Numbered from the stretch's first letter, positions 42,451 through 51,793 are shown. The stretch: DNA of 64,000 nucleotides from Bin5 sp965218625 (GCA_965218625.1 CBDCLG010000023.1:141380-205379); one strand, 5' to 3'. Translations and numbers: made by a program. Notes: generated by a model from the sequence alone, not told the origin.

Positions 42451-45204
42451 ATGTCAACCCGTTTCTCGTCCAGCCTCCTGGTCATCCTCTTTGTCGCCCT
42501 GCTGGCCTTTCTTGTCGCCGGCCCGTTCTGGCAGGTTTCCGGGCTGCCGGCGGGCACGCCTGACGAGCAGCTCCATTCCCACCGCAGCGCGGCGGTCACG
42601 CGCGCCTTCGAACAGGGCGTCTACTGGCCGCGTTGGTTTCCAACCGTCTACAACGGCCTCGGCGCGCCTACCTTTCATCACTACAGCCCGGCCCTTTACT
42701 GGCTGGTTGGCGCAACCCACGGGGCCGGCATTCGCCTGGATCATGCCCTAAAGCTTGTAATGACCGCCGCGCTCGTCCTATCGGCGTTCGGCATCTACGG
42801 CTGGCTGCGCTTCGCCTTCAGTCCGGCCGCCGCTCTCGTCGGCGCCGCGCTCTACCTGCTCCACCCGCACACCCTCACCCGCACCTTCTACTTCGTCGGC
42901 GACTATCCCCAGATTCTGGGCCTGTTGCTAGTGCCGGTCTGTCTGTGGGCCTTCACTGCGCTCTACATGCAGGGCCGCCCGCGCAGCTGGCTGGCCGCGG
43001 TCGGCGCCCTCGCCGCGCTCGCATTCAGCCACAATCTGACCGCAATGACCGGCGGGGGCGTTCTCGCCCTCTATTGGCTACTGCTCGCGATCGGCTACAG
43101 GCGGGTGGACGGGCTGGCGCGCTGCGCACTGGCCGCGCTGGTCGCCGCGCTCGTATCGGCCGCCTTCTGGCTCCCATCGCTTGCCGACCTTACTTTCGTC
43201 CAAATCGACAATGCGCGCGAGGAGTTCTTCCATTTCAGCAAGCACTTTCTCAGCTGGCAAGACCTCTTCGCGGTACAATCTCCGGTCCTCGACAGCCGCG
43301 CGGGCACGCCGCTCAAGCCTCCAGTCACGTTCGGCGCGGCAACCTGGCTTGCTCTTATCGCCGGGCTGGTCAGCGTACCATTCGCGGCGCGGCGCGCCGG
43401 TCGATACTGGGGGCTCGGCGGCGCCCTGCTTGCGTTGCTGCTGCTGGCGCTCACCCTCAATGCGACCGAACTGCTGTGGGAGCATCTCCCCGGCCTGAGT
43501 TTCGTCCAGTTTCCTTCCCGCTTCCTGTCAATTGCCCCGTTCGGGGCGCTGCCGGCGGCCGCATTGGCCGTCGATGCCTGGGCTCCGCGTTATCGTTTCG
43601 CCCCTGCGTTCATCCTGCTATCCGCCTGCGCGATCGTTCTCTCCCCCTATCTCTTTCCCTCCCACACACCCTTTACGCCGCCGCGTGAAATGGAGACGTC
43701 CTCCGTCGAAGACATTCGCCATTCCGAACAAGCGGGCGGCGCCTGGGGGATGACGGGAAGCAACGAGTTTCTCGTCAAAGGGGCGGACATGAACGTGATC
43801 GCCGGGCACAGCCCCGAACCACCGGCAGCTGGCGTTATCTGGCGTTCCCCCCACGAAGCCGTCGCCGATCTGACCGGCATGGCTGAGCCGGTTCTGCTCA
43901 GGCTGCACTTTCACCCCGGCTGGGGCGCGGGGACGCAGGCCGTTTTGGAACCCGGGACAGCCGGCTGGATGCAGGCGACCAAACTCGGAGACCCTGAACA
44001 GCCCCTCGTGATTCGCTGGCAGGGAACCGTGTGGCAGCGACGCGGCGAGCGCCTCAGCCTGCTTGGAATCGGCGCGGCCACATTCGGCTTTCTCTTTTTG
44101 GGGTTCAGGCGGCGGCAGGCAATCCAACCGGCCCAGACTCAGCCGACCGGCGCGGCCCCACCAACAGAGCCCCGTTCCGCTCTTCTCGCTGTCGGCGCGA
44201 CGGTCATCTGCCTGCTGGCCTTCAATATCGCACGGCTCGCCATCAACGGGTCCAGCCGCGGTCCCTTTCTGCTGCATTCCCCGCCGGGTCAGCTGGCATT
44301 TGATGTGCAAGGAGAGCCGGTCCTGCTCGGCGACGAAGAGGGCCCTCAGGTAACTTTCCTTGGTTGGGAGATGGTCAGAGGCTCATCGCCCCGCCCCGGC
44401 GATCCGATCATCGTTCGACTCTACTGGCAACCGCATGGCAAGATCCACGAGCGTCTCAACGGCTTCATGCACCTGTACACGCCCGCCATCAAGCATTCCT
44501 GGGCCACCGGCAACCGAGGCGTCGGTCGGCCCGACTCCCAGTGGTGGGATCCCAGCAAGTACTACGTCGACGAACTTCGCCTTGTCGTCCCGCCGGACCT
44601 GCCTCCAATCACCTATTCACTCATTGCCGGCATGGTCAAATCCTCTGGCGATAGGATGACCGTGCCAGGCTCAGGAGTTGACAACATTCTCTCTCTGAGA
44701 GACCTGGAAGTCAGACCGACCCGGCCTGGCCTGTTCCAAAGCGCGCGGCCTGGCGTCTTCGCGCGCGCCGATACCAACGACGGTCTGCGCCTGCAGGGCT
44801 ACGACTTGCAGCCGTCGCCCGGCGGCCCGCATCTTCGCCTCTTCTGGGAGACAGACGAGGTGCCCACCGCAGACTGGGTCACTTATATTCACCTGCACAA
44901 TCAACTTGGAGAACGAGTCGCCCAGTTCGACGGCGCCGCCCTGAGAGGACTCGTCGGCACCAGCGACTGGAGCGCAGACACGCTCTATGTCGACCGCCGC
45001 CAGCTCGAGGCGCTGGATGAGTTGCCTGAAGGAGAGTATCTGTTTCGGATAGGGCTGTTCGACCAGGCCAGCGGGGAGAGGTTGCCCTTCCATCCAGAGG
45101 ACGATTCGGACAGTTTTGAAGACGGGCAACTACTCATTCCGTTCAGGGTCTTGCCGCCCGAGGAAGACCCGAACAGTTGCTACGTCTGCACCGGCGACCA
45201 GTAA
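42451..45204 (+). CDS. Large GT-C-like (PTPS-related) polytopic membrane protein
   Basis: A 917-residue membrane protein. The first membrane helix (LLVILFVALLAFLVAGPFW) is followed by an acidic loop (GTPDEQLHSHR) as in GT-C glycosyltransferases, then WPRWFPTVYNGLGAPTFHHY, typical of the PTPS-related membrane family (PF10131), and about ten more helices to residue 410. Another helix pair near residues 530-600 precedes the C-terminal extracytoplasmic part, which has two related beta-rich domains (VTFLGWEMVRGSSPRPGD ... and LRLQGYDLQPSPGGPHLRLF ...). A glycosyltransferase using lipid-linked sugars is likely but unproven. The leaderless-type promoter is shared with the decayed copy just upstream. 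Confidence 0.85.
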   Translation: MSTRFSSSLLVILFVALLAFLVAGPFWQVSGLPAGTPDEQLHSHRSAAVTRAFEQGVYWPRWFPTVYNGLGAPTFHHYSPALYWLVGATHGAGIRLDHALKLVMTAALVLSAFGIYGWLRFAFSPAAALVGAALYLLHPHTLTRTFYFVGDYPQILGLLLVPVCLWAFTALYMQGRPRSWLAAVGALAALAFSHNLTAMTGGGVLALYWLLLAIGYRRVDGLARCALAALVAALVSAAFWLPSLADLTFVQIDNAREEFFHFSKHFLSWQDLFAVQSPVLDSRAGTPLKPPVTFGAATWLALIAGLVSVPFAARRAGRYWGLGGALLALLLLALTLNATELLWEHLPGLSFVQFPSRFLSIAPFGALPAAALAVDAWAPRYRFAPAFILLSACAIVLSPYLFPSHTPFTPPREMETSSVEDIRHSEQAGGAWGMTGSNEFLVKGADMNVIAGHSPEPPAAGVIWRSPHEAVADLTGMAEPVLLRLHFHPGWGAGTQAVLEPGTAGWMQATKLGDPEQPLVIRWQGTVWQRRGERLSLLGIGAATFGFLFLGFRRRQAIQPAQTQPTGAAPPTEPRSALLAVGATVICLLAFNIARLAINGSSRGPFLLHSPPGQLAFDVQGEPVLLGDEEGPQVTFLGWEMVRGSSPRPGDPIIVRLYWQPHGKIHERLNGFMHLYTPAIKHSWATGNRGVGRPDSQWWDPSKYYVDELRLVVPPDLPPITYSLIAGMVKSSGDRMTVPGSGVDNILSLRDLEVRPTRPGLFQSARPGVFARADTNDGLRLQGYDLQPSPGGPHLRLFWETDEVPTADWVTYIHLHNQLGERVAQFDGAALRGLVGTSDWSADTLYVDRRQLEALDELPEGEYLFRIGLFDQASGERLPFHPEDDSDSFEDGQLLIPFRVLPPEEDPNSCYVCTGDQ

Positions 45205-45246
45205 CCGGAAGCCAAACCCGTACCGGCTGAAGGCGTTTCCGACCGC

Positions 45247-46860
45247 TCAATCTCCGTCGGCAATCCAATGCTGGCCTTCGCGCGCCAGCAGGTCGTTTGA
45301 ATCTTCCGGTCCCCAGGTGCCTGCCGGGTAGTTGGGCAGACGGTACGGGCCAGCACCGTTTGCCGCCAGCGACTCCTGCATGTGCCAACCCTCCAACACC
45401 TGCGTAATCCGCTGCCACGCGATCTCGACCTCGTCTCGCCGCGTAAACAGGGTCGAATCCCCCAACACGACATCGAGCAGGAGCCTCTGATAGGCGTCGG
45501 GCGGGTCGCCAAAACTGTGGCCGTAGGTGAATTCCAGATTGACCGGGGTCAGGTTGACCGAAGGGCCGGGCCGCTTGGCCAGCGTTTTCAGCGTGATGCC
45601 TTCGTCCGGCTGAATCCGCATTGTGAGCACATTGCGGCTCAGACTTGCCCGGCTCACTCCCGCGTGCGGGGCCATGACCGGGACCCCGTCGAGCCCGTCC
45701 GTCGTGTCGAACAGGAGGTGAGGCGCCCTGCGGAACGTAACCGAAATCTCGGTTGCTTTACGCGGCAGTGCCTTACCGGTGCGCAAGAAGAACGGAACCC
45801 CCTGCCAGCGCCAGTTGTCGATCTCCAGGCGCCAGGCGACGTAGGTTTCCGTGGTGGAATCGGGGGCGACGCCGTCTTCGTCGAGGTAGGCCGGCACCGG
45901 GCGCGTGGCAGCTGTTCCGGCAGCGTACTGGGCGCGCACGACGTATTCGGGCACCTCGTCTGGCTGTAACGGACGGATCGCCTGCAGCAGGTTCACCTTC
46001 TGGTCGCGCACAGATTTGGCGTCGAACGCGTTCGGCGGCTCCATCGCCGTCAGCGCCACAAGCTGCAACAGATGGTTCTGCACCATGTCGCGCAGCGCGC
46101 CCGATTTCTCATAGTAGCCGCCCCTGCCCTCAACGCCGATGCTCTCCGCAACCGTGATCTGGACATTGTCGACGTAGTTGCGGTTCCAGACCGGCTCGAA
46201 GATCCCGTTGGCAAAGCGGAAGACGAGAACGTTCTGCACAGTCTCCTTGCCCAAGTAGTGATCGATACGATAGACCTGGTCCTCGTCGAAGACCGACAGC
46301 ACGTGGTCGTTAAGCTTGTGGGCGCTCGCCAGATCGCTGCCAAACGGCTTCTCGATTACAACGCGGGTCCATTCATTCCCCACCTTGTGCCCGACCAGAC
46401 CGGCAGCTCCCAGAAGCGAGATGATCGGTTCGTAGACGGACGGCGGCGTGGACAGATAGTAGAGCCGGTTGCCGCCAATGTCCCATTGCTCATCAAGCGA
46501 ACCGATCCTGTCCCGCAGCTGCTCGAAGCCCTCGGCATCGTCGTAGCCGCCCGCCATGTAGTAGAGACGGGGTGCGAAGGCCTCCCAGCCCGCGCTTTGA
46601 AAGTCGATTTCGGGGTTTGTCACCATGCTCGCCCGAGCCCGCTCACGAAACTCCCGATCGGACATGGAGGAGCGGGCATAGCCCAGGATTATGAAGTTAG
46701 GAGGGAGGAGCCGTTGCAGAGCCAGCTTAAAGAGCGCGGGCAGCAGCTTGCGATTGGCCAAGTCGCCCGACGCGCCAAAGATTACCATCAACGCCGGCGA
46801 CGAGACCTGGAACTGCTCGTGCACATCCGGCGACTCTTCCAGGATGATACCTTCGCTCAC
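45247..46860 (-). CDS. zwf: Glucose-6-phosphate 1-dehydrogenase
   Basis: A 537-residue cytoplasmic enzyme that oxidises glucose 6-phosphate to 6-phosphogluconolactone with NADP+ (or NAD+), the entry to the oxidative pentose phosphate route. The coenzyme motif is G29-A-S-G-D-L-A; the substrate and catalytic segment RIDHYLGKETVQN is intact, with FANGIFEPVWNRNYVDNVQI following. Starts with GTG 46860, AGGA nine bases upstream. It is last in a leftward run downstream of the Fe3+-type ABC genes (48-base gap), which is an unusual neighbourhood. Confidence 0.96.
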   Translation of the reverse strand: MSEGIILEESPDVHEQFQVSSPALMVIFGASGDLANRKLLPALFKLALQRLLPPNFIILGYARSSMSDREFRERARASMVTNPEIDFQSAGWEAFAPRLYYMAGGYDDAEGFEQLRDRIGSLDEQWDIGGNRLYYLSTPPSVYEPIISLLGAAGLVGHKVGNEWTRVVIEKPFGSDLASAHKLNDHVLSVFDEDQVYRIDHYLGKETVQNVLVFRFANGIFEPVWNRNYVDNVQITVAESIGVEGRGGYYEKSGALRDMVQNHLLQLVALTAMEPPNAFDAKSVRDQKVNLLQAIRPLQPDEVPEYVVRAQYAAGTAATRPVPAYLDEDGVAPDSTTETYVAWRLEIDNWRWQGVPFFLRTGKALPRKATEISVTFRRAPHLLFDTTDGLDGVPVMAPHAGVSRASLSRNVLTMRIQPDEGITLKTLAKRPGPSVNLTPVNLEFTYGHSFGDPPDAYQRLLLDVVLGDSTLFTRRDEVEIAWQRITQVLEGWHMQESLAANGAGPYRLPNYPAGTWGPEDSNDLLAREGQHWIADGD

Positions 46861-46908
46861 TTTTCGATGTCCTTTCGCCGAGAGAGTGAGGGGAGTGAGA
46901 CGACTATC

Positions 46909-47991
46909 TCACTCTCCTTTCCTCGCAAATGCGATCACGGGAGAACGCACCGACACCTGGAGCGGCTGGTCGGCTACGTAGCCGTGCTGCGGCCCAAGTC
47001 GGACGCTCACGTGTGTGCCCGTCGGTAGCTGGACGGTAACCAGCTGGTCATGACCGAAGAAGAGCGTTCCGCGCACGCGCGACGCGGGCAGGCCGGGGTG
47101 CGCCGTCTGCACCTCGATGTTCTCCGGCCGCAGAAGAATGTCCACCGGGCCGTAAACGTCTGTCTGCGCCGCGAGAGTTCCCAATTCACATTCGATCGTT
47201 TCGCCCCGCCCGACGCCGGGCAGGAAGTTGGCCTCGCCAATAAACTCGGCCACCGCGCGGCTGGCAGGGGCGGTGTAGAGCTCGTGAGGGGCGGCCACCT
47301 GCTCCACGCGGCCGTTCAGCATGACCGCCACACGGTCTACCAGGCTCAGCGCCTCCTCCTGGTCGTGCGTTACAAATACAGCGGTGGTGTTGGCCGCACG
47401 CAGGATTTCGCGTACCTCGCGGCGTACCCGCGCGCGCAGGCCGGCGTCCAGGTTGCTGAACGGCTCGTCGAGCAGGATCAGGGCAGGATGTGGAGCCAGG
47501 GCCCTGGCCAGGGCGACGCGCTGTTGCTGGCCCCCGCTGAGCTCGTGGGGCATACGCTCTTCCATGCCCTTCAACCCGGCAAGGTCCACGACCTCTCGTA
47601 TGCGCGCAGTGCGGGCCTCTTCCGGCAGGCGGCGCAAGCCGAACTGGATATTAGCAAGAACGTTGACATGGGGGAACAGGGCGTACTCCTGAAAGACCAT
47701 GCCCACACGTCGAAGCTGTGGCGGCACGTGGACCCCCCTGCCGGCCATAACCTTTCCGTCGATCTCGACCATGCCGGAATCCAGGCGCTCAAAGCCGGCG
47801 ATGAGGCGCAGGGTCGTCGTCTTGCCACATCCAGACGGACCCAATAGGGCGATGAGCTCGCCGCGGGTGACTTCCAGCGAGACCTCGTTGGCGGCAATGA
47901 CCGGCGCGGCCTTCGGGCCGAAGCGCTTGGCGACGCCCTCCAGCCGCAGCCCGGTATGGGAAGCTTCTGCCGCAAAAGACTCTTGATTCAT
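46909..47991 (-). CDS. ABC importer ATPase, FbpC/PotA-like
   Basis: A 360-residue ATPase for a ferric-iron or polyamine-type importer. Walker A GPSGCGKTT, Q-loop VFQEYALFPHVNV, signature ELSGGQQQR, Walker B ILLDEPFSNLDAGLR and switch VTHDQEEAL are canonical. The C-terminal TOBE-like region (VRGTLFFGHDQLVTVQLPTG) follows. It lies 27 bases downstream of the fused permease, with which it forms the importer. The fused-permease arrangement favours Fe3+. No periplasmic binding protein is nearby. Confidence 0.9.
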   Translation of the reverse strand: MNQESFAAEASHTGLRLEGVAKRFGPKAAPVIAANEVSLEVTRGELIALLGPSGCGKTTTLRLIAGFERLDSGMVEIDGKVMAGRGVHVPPQLRRVGMVFQEYALFPHVNVLANIQFGLRRLPEEARTARIREVVDLAGLKGMEERMPHELSGGQQQRVALARALAPHPALILLDEPFSNLDAGLRARVRREVREILRAANTTAVFVTHDQEEALSLVDRVAVMLNGRVEQVAAPHELYTAPASRAVAEFIGEANFLPGVGRGETIECELGTLAAQTDVYGPVDILLRPENIEVQTAHPGLPASRVRGTLFFGHDQLVTVQLPTGTHVSVRLGPQHGYVADQPLQVSVRSPVIAFARKGE

Positions 47992-48018
47992 GGCACGGTT
48001 GGCAAGCGACGGAAAGGC

Positions 48019-49722
48019 TTAGGCGCCGCTGCCCATCTCTCTCTCCTCCTGCATGAGGACGAGGAATATCCCCAGGGCCGACATGGCGAGTAGCATGAGG
48101 GCCGGCGCCGCCGCCCTGGCAAAGAAGGCTTCATCGGCCGCCGACCAGATTTGCGTTGCCAGAGTCGAAAAGCCGGTCGGACTGAGCAACAGCGTCGCCG
48201 GTAGCTCCTTCACCGTCGTCAGAAACACAAGCGCCATCCCCGCCAGCACGCCCGGGCGCACGATCGGAGCGGTAATGCGCCAGAAGACGGCGCGAATACC
48301 CAGGCCCAGACTGCGGCCCGCCTCCTCGAGGCGAGGGTTCATCTGCATCAGGCTGATCTGCATCGCGCCCATCGCCTGAGGCAGAAAGCGAACGACATAG
48401 GCAAAGACGAGCATCCACATCGTCTGGTAGATCCCGGGAGCGAAATTGGCGCCAAAAAAGACCAGGCTGAGCGCGATCACAATGCCCGGGAGACCGTAAC
48501 CGACGTAGACCGCACGCGCGGCTATACCCATCAGCCGGCCCCGCAGCCGTACAGCCGCATAGGCGACCAGAAAGCCCAGCGCCGCCGCGGCCAGCGCTGC
48601 CAGCGCGCCGGCCTGAAAGCTGTTGAGGGTGGCAACCCAGACCGGTTTGAGCCTCTCGCCGGATATGAGCCCTCGCAACAGCCAGTACGTGATAACCGCC
48701 GTCGGCATGACGAGCGCCGCCATCACGACTGCGCCGCAGTAGAGCAGCGCCGCCCCTCTCCAGCGCGCCAGTTCAACTCGGCCGCGCGGCGGCGCCACGC
48801 CTGCTCCGGCACGAAAATGGCGAGGGCGTCCTCGGCCACGGCTTTTGCGCTCTAATAGCAACAGCATAATCGTAAACACGATCAACGCCAAGGCGAGCAA
48901 AGAGGCCAAATGGCGATCGAAACTGCTCAAATACTGAACGTAGATCGCGCGCGTGAAGCTGTTGTAGCGGAGCAGCGAAACGGCGCCGAAGTCGCTCAGC
49001 GTGTAGAGGGCGACCAGCAGGCCGCCTGCGGTTATCGCCGGGCGCAGATTCGGGAGTGTAACGCGCAGGAAAGTTTCCCAACCGTTGCTCCCCAGCGAAC
49101 GAGCTGCCTCTTCAATCGAGGTATCGAACCTTTGCAGCGCGGCGCGCACGCTCATGAATACGTAAGGATAGGTGAAGAGCGTCAAGGTCCACAGCGCGCC
49201 CCAGAAACCGTAGATTGACGGCAGCCGCTCCACACCGAGCGGCTCCAGGAGCTCCTGCAACAGCCCGCGGGGTCCGAACATCGCGATCAGCGCGAACCCT
49301 CCTACATAGCTCGGAACGACAAGCGGCATCATCGCCAGAACCGTCCAGACGCGTCTCCCCGGCAGGTCGGTGCGTTCGGTCAGCCATGCCAGCGGCAGCG
49401 CCACCGCGACCGATAGCGCAGTTACGCAGGCCACGAGCAGAAAACTGTTCCACAGGATGCGGACGGTGCGAATGCGCGCCATCAGTTCGACTGCTTCATC
49501 CAGGCCGGCGCCGGCGGCGCGGTAGACCAGGTACACCATCGGCAGCAGCATCGCCAGTGCGATCAGAAGGACGACGGCCCGATAGCAGTATCCGGCAATT
49601 CTGTGGACTGACCCGCGAATCTCCAGCTCCGGTTGTTGCAGCGGGCCGGAGTGGTAGGCCTTGCGCAGGACCTGGTAAGCGATGCCGCGCGGCGGTGGGT
49701 GGGTCTCGGTCTCGTTGCTCAT
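48019..49722 (-). CDS. ABC importer permease with two fused domains, FbpB-like
   Basis: A 567-residue inner-membrane protein with two permease halves of about six helices each. Each half has its EAA loop: EEAARSLGSNGWETFLRVTLP in the first and EEAGRSLGLGIRAVFWRITAP in the second. This fused layout is typical of ferric iron (FbpB/SfuB/HitB) transporters and also some thiamine ones (ThiP). The start ATG 49722 abuts the stop of the upstream small membrane protein gene (TAG, then ATG). It pairs with the ATPase downstream. The substrate is inferred as Fe3+. Confidence 0.9.
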   Translation of the reverse strand: MSNETETHPPPRGIAYQVLRKAYHSGPLQQPELEIRGSVHRIAGYCYRAVVLLIALAMLLPMVYLVYRAAGAGLDEAVELMARIRTVRILWNSFLLVACVTALSVAVALPLAWLTERTDLPGRRVWTVLAMMPLVVPSYVGGFALIAMFGPRGLLQELLEPLGVERLPSIYGFWGALWTLTLFTYPYVFMSVRAALQRFDTSIEEAARSLGSNGWETFLRVTLPNLRPAITAGGLLVALYTLSDFGAVSLLRYNSFTRAIYVQYLSSFDRHLASLLALALIVFTIMLLLLERKSRGRGRPRHFRAGAGVAPPRGRVELARWRGAALLYCGAVVMAALVMPTAVITYWLLRGLISGERLKPVWVATLNSFQAGALAALAAAALGFLVAYAAVRLRGRLMGIAARAVYVGYGLPGIVIALSLVFFGANFAPGIYQTMWMLVFAYVVRFLPQAMGAMQISLMQMNPRLEEAGRSLGLGIRAVFWRITAPIVRPGVLAGMALVFLTTVKELPATLLLSPTGFSTLATQIWSAADEAFFARAAAPALMLLAMSALGIFLVLMQEEREMGSGA

Positions 49723-50229
49723 CTACTCATCGGCCCCGTTCGCGACCGGGGCAACCGGGATCGCAGCCGACCCAAAGCGCAAACCGTACTTTCGCATTGT
49801 CGCCGGCCAGAGCAGCCAGACGAGACCGATTAACGGCTGGAACAGAGGAAAATAGCCATAGTCGGCGCCGAAATGGCGCCACACGGTGCGCCCGGTGAGT
49901 TCGGGCATCGTCAGACTGAGTCCCCCTACCAGTAGAGTCAGGACCGACTCCAATCCCAGGACACCGACCGAGAGCCACCAGGCCCAGCGCTCGCGGCGGG
50001 CAAATCCGATGGTGGCGGTCAGATAACAGACGGCCGCCAGCAGGCTGAGACCGGGAGCAAGATAGTTGCTAACGCCCTCTTTGAGCAAGAGCTGGAAAAG
50101 CGCCCGCACACCGGTTGACAGGGCCAGGAGCGGATAGGATACGGCCAGGATGTGGCCGAAGACGGTCACCAACTCGGTTGACGAGGATTTCGGCCCGGTC
50201 GCGTCGAAATCTTGCCCTGAGACGCCCAT
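49723..50229 (-). CDS. Small four-helix membrane protein, unknown
   Basis: A 168-residue protein with four predicted membrane helices (ILAVSYPLLALSTGVRALF, LSLLAAVCYLTATIGFA, WWLSVGVLGLESVLTLLVGG, LFQPLIGLVWLLWP). I do not recognise the family. ATG 50229 is preferred because a CTATACGAAA element lies 18 bases upstream; the frame continues 30 codons further without conserved features. Its stop touches the start of the FbpB-like permease gene, so it may assist that transporter; this is inference. Confidence 0.6.
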   Translation of the reverse strand: MGVSGQDFDATGPKSSSTELVTVFGHILAVSYPLLALSTGVRALFQLLLKEGVSNYLAPGLSLLAAVCYLTATIGFARRERWAWWLSVGVLGLESVLTLLVGGLSLTMPELTGRTVWRHFGADYGYFPLFQPLIGLVWLLWPATMRKYGLRFGSAAIPVAPVANGADE

Positions 50230-50247
50230 GTTCGCTGTCGAGAAATC

Positions 50248-50257
50248 TTTCGTATAG
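50248..50257 (-). promoter_or_regulatory. CTATACGAAA motif
   Basis: Leftward copy of the recurrent element, 18 bases before ATG 50229, positioned as a promoter for the small membrane protein and iron-transport genes. Confidence 0.4.
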
Positions 50258-50275
50258 TAGGTAGGCACGGTACGC

Positions 50276-50899
50276 TCAAGCGGCTGCCAACCACTCCTCA
50301 ATGAAACCCCTCGCCTCATCGTAGCAGCGAATCACCGGCAAGGCGGGGTAGTCGTCGACGACGTTTTGCGGGGGATCGAAGAGCACACCGACGTCGGCCC
50401 GTTGCAGCATGGCGATGTCGTTGTATGAGTCGCCCATCGCCAGCGTTTGAAACTGCAGCTCGTGGAATGCCGTCACGGCGTTGCGCTTGGATTCATCGAG
50501 GCGCAGGCGATAGCCGGTGAGGGTCCCTTCCGCATCGACCTTCAGCGAGTGGCAGAAGATGGTCGGGTAGCCGAGCTTGGCCATCAGCGGCTTGGCGAAC
50601 TCGTAAAAGGTATCGGAGAGAATGACGAACTGGGTCCGTTCGCGAACCCAGGCGGTAAACTCCTCCGCGCCGGAAAGCGGAGAGATCGTAGCGATCACTT
50701 CCTGAATATCCTGCAGGCGCAGGTTTCGCTCCTTCAGGATCCGGATCCGCATCTGCATGAGTTGGTCGTAGTCGGAGATATCCCGCGTTGTCAGGCGCAG
50801 CTGCTCGATGCCGGTCTTTTCGGCGAAGGCGATCCAGATTTCGGGAACGAGCACGCCCTCCAGGTCGCTGACGATGAGGCGAGGTCTGGGATCTGCCAA
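50276..50899 (-). CDS. thrH: ThrH-type phosphoserine phosphatase/homoserine phosphotransferase
   Basis: A 207-residue HAD-family enzyme. The N-terminal DLEGVLVPEIWIAFAEKTGI is almost diagnostic of ThrH, as characterised in Pseudomonas aeruginosa; IQEVIATISPLSGA, FVILSDTFYEFAKPLM and MGDSYNDIAML complete the HAD motifs. ThrH dephosphorylates phosphoserine and can transfer the phosphate to homoserine. It starts with TTG 50899: GAGGAG lies six bases upstream and no ATG or GTG is available near the conserved N-terminus, so the rare start is well supported. It follows a histidine phosphatase gene by 14 bases. Confidence 0.93.
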   Translation of the reverse strand: MADPRPRLIVSDLEGVLVPEIWIAFAEKTGIEQLRLTTRDISDYDQLMQMRIRILKERNLRLQDIQEVIATISPLSGAEEFTAWVRERTQFVILSDTFYEFAKPLMAKLGYPTIFCHSLKVDAEGTLTGYRLRLDESKRNAVTAFHELQFQTLAMGDSYNDIAMLQRADVGVLFDPPQNVVDDYPALPVIRCYDEARGFIEEWLAAA

Positions 50900-50913
50900 C
50901 TGATGCTCCTCTC

Positions 50914-51636
50914 TCAGTAGGTCAAGTCGTCATCCGCCAGATGTTCGGTCCGATTCACATAGCGAACGAAGGCAACGACTCTTCGGCCTCCCCAGGGAAG
51001 GAAGTCGACGCGCGTGATGCCTGTGTTGTGGTGGTTGAAGTAAAACTCGTTGCCTGGGAGCCGGCCGACAATCGCCTTGAGCAGACTGTCCATGAAAGTG
51101 CCGTGACTGACGGCCGCAATCGAGTCTTCTTCGGCCAGCTCACCCGCCATCCGGTGCAAAGTTTCCAGCACCCGCAGCGCGCGCGCGTGGCATCCCTCCC
51201 GATCTTCCTCGCCGCCGTACCACCACCCACCTTCGCCGATCCCGTCCAGCCGGAAACCGGGGAATTTCTCCGCCATCTGAGCCCGACCCAGGCCAGGGTA
51301 ACCGACGGCATCGGCGTTCAAGCCCTTGCGCTCGAATATCCCACCATGCTCGTGCAGGTCGATCCAGACAATTGGATCCCGACTCAAGGCATCTGCGACC
51401 GGTTGCATCGTCTGCATCGTTCGCAGCATCGGGCTGCAGAAGAGGCGCTCAATTGGCTGGCCGCCGAGGTATGTTCCCAGACGGGCGGCCTGTTCCTCTC
51501 CCATTGCGGTAAGCGGCGGCTCGGCGACGCGTCGGACCATGTAATCGTCCATGGAGTACGACCCGGGCTGCGCCTTGAACTCTTCGTCGAGCTGATTGTT
51601 GGAAGACTGACCGTGACGAATCAGATAGAGAATCAT
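50914..51636 (-). CDS. Histidine phosphatase (phosphoglycerate mutase-like)
   Basis: A 240-residue phosphatase of the dPGM/SixA superfamily. The phospho-accepting His is in LIRHGQSSNN; the later FCSPMLRTMQTM supplies a phosphate-binding Arg, and AVSHGTFMDSLL carries the second catalytic His. It is longer than a bare domain owing to an insertion around residues 95-140. It is followed by thrH at 14 bases. Substrate unknown; true mutase activity is unlikely to be decidable from sequence. Confidence 0.9.
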   Translation of the reverse strand: MILYLIRHGQSSNNQLDEEFKAQPGSYSMDDYMVRRVAEPPLTAMGEEQAARLGTYLGGQPIERLFCSPMLRTMQTMQPVADALSRDPIVWIDLHEHGGIFERKGLNADAVGYPGLGRAQMAEKFPGFRLDGIGEGGWWYGGEEDREGCHARALRVLETLHRMAGELAEEDSIAAVSHGTFMDSLLKAIVGRLPGNEFYFNHHNTGITRVDFLPWGGRRVVAFVRYVNRTEHLADDDLTY

Positions 51637-51793
51637 CGGGACGGAACTCGCTTGTTTTTCCGGACCGGCCCAATTGCCAGACGCAAAGAACCGTTTTCCG
51701 ACTGTAGAGAGTACCTGAACTCAGGAGAAATGGCAAGATTTGGAGTATGGGGAAAGGGGAGTAGAGGGAGTAGCCTCGCACATTTTTATTCCC

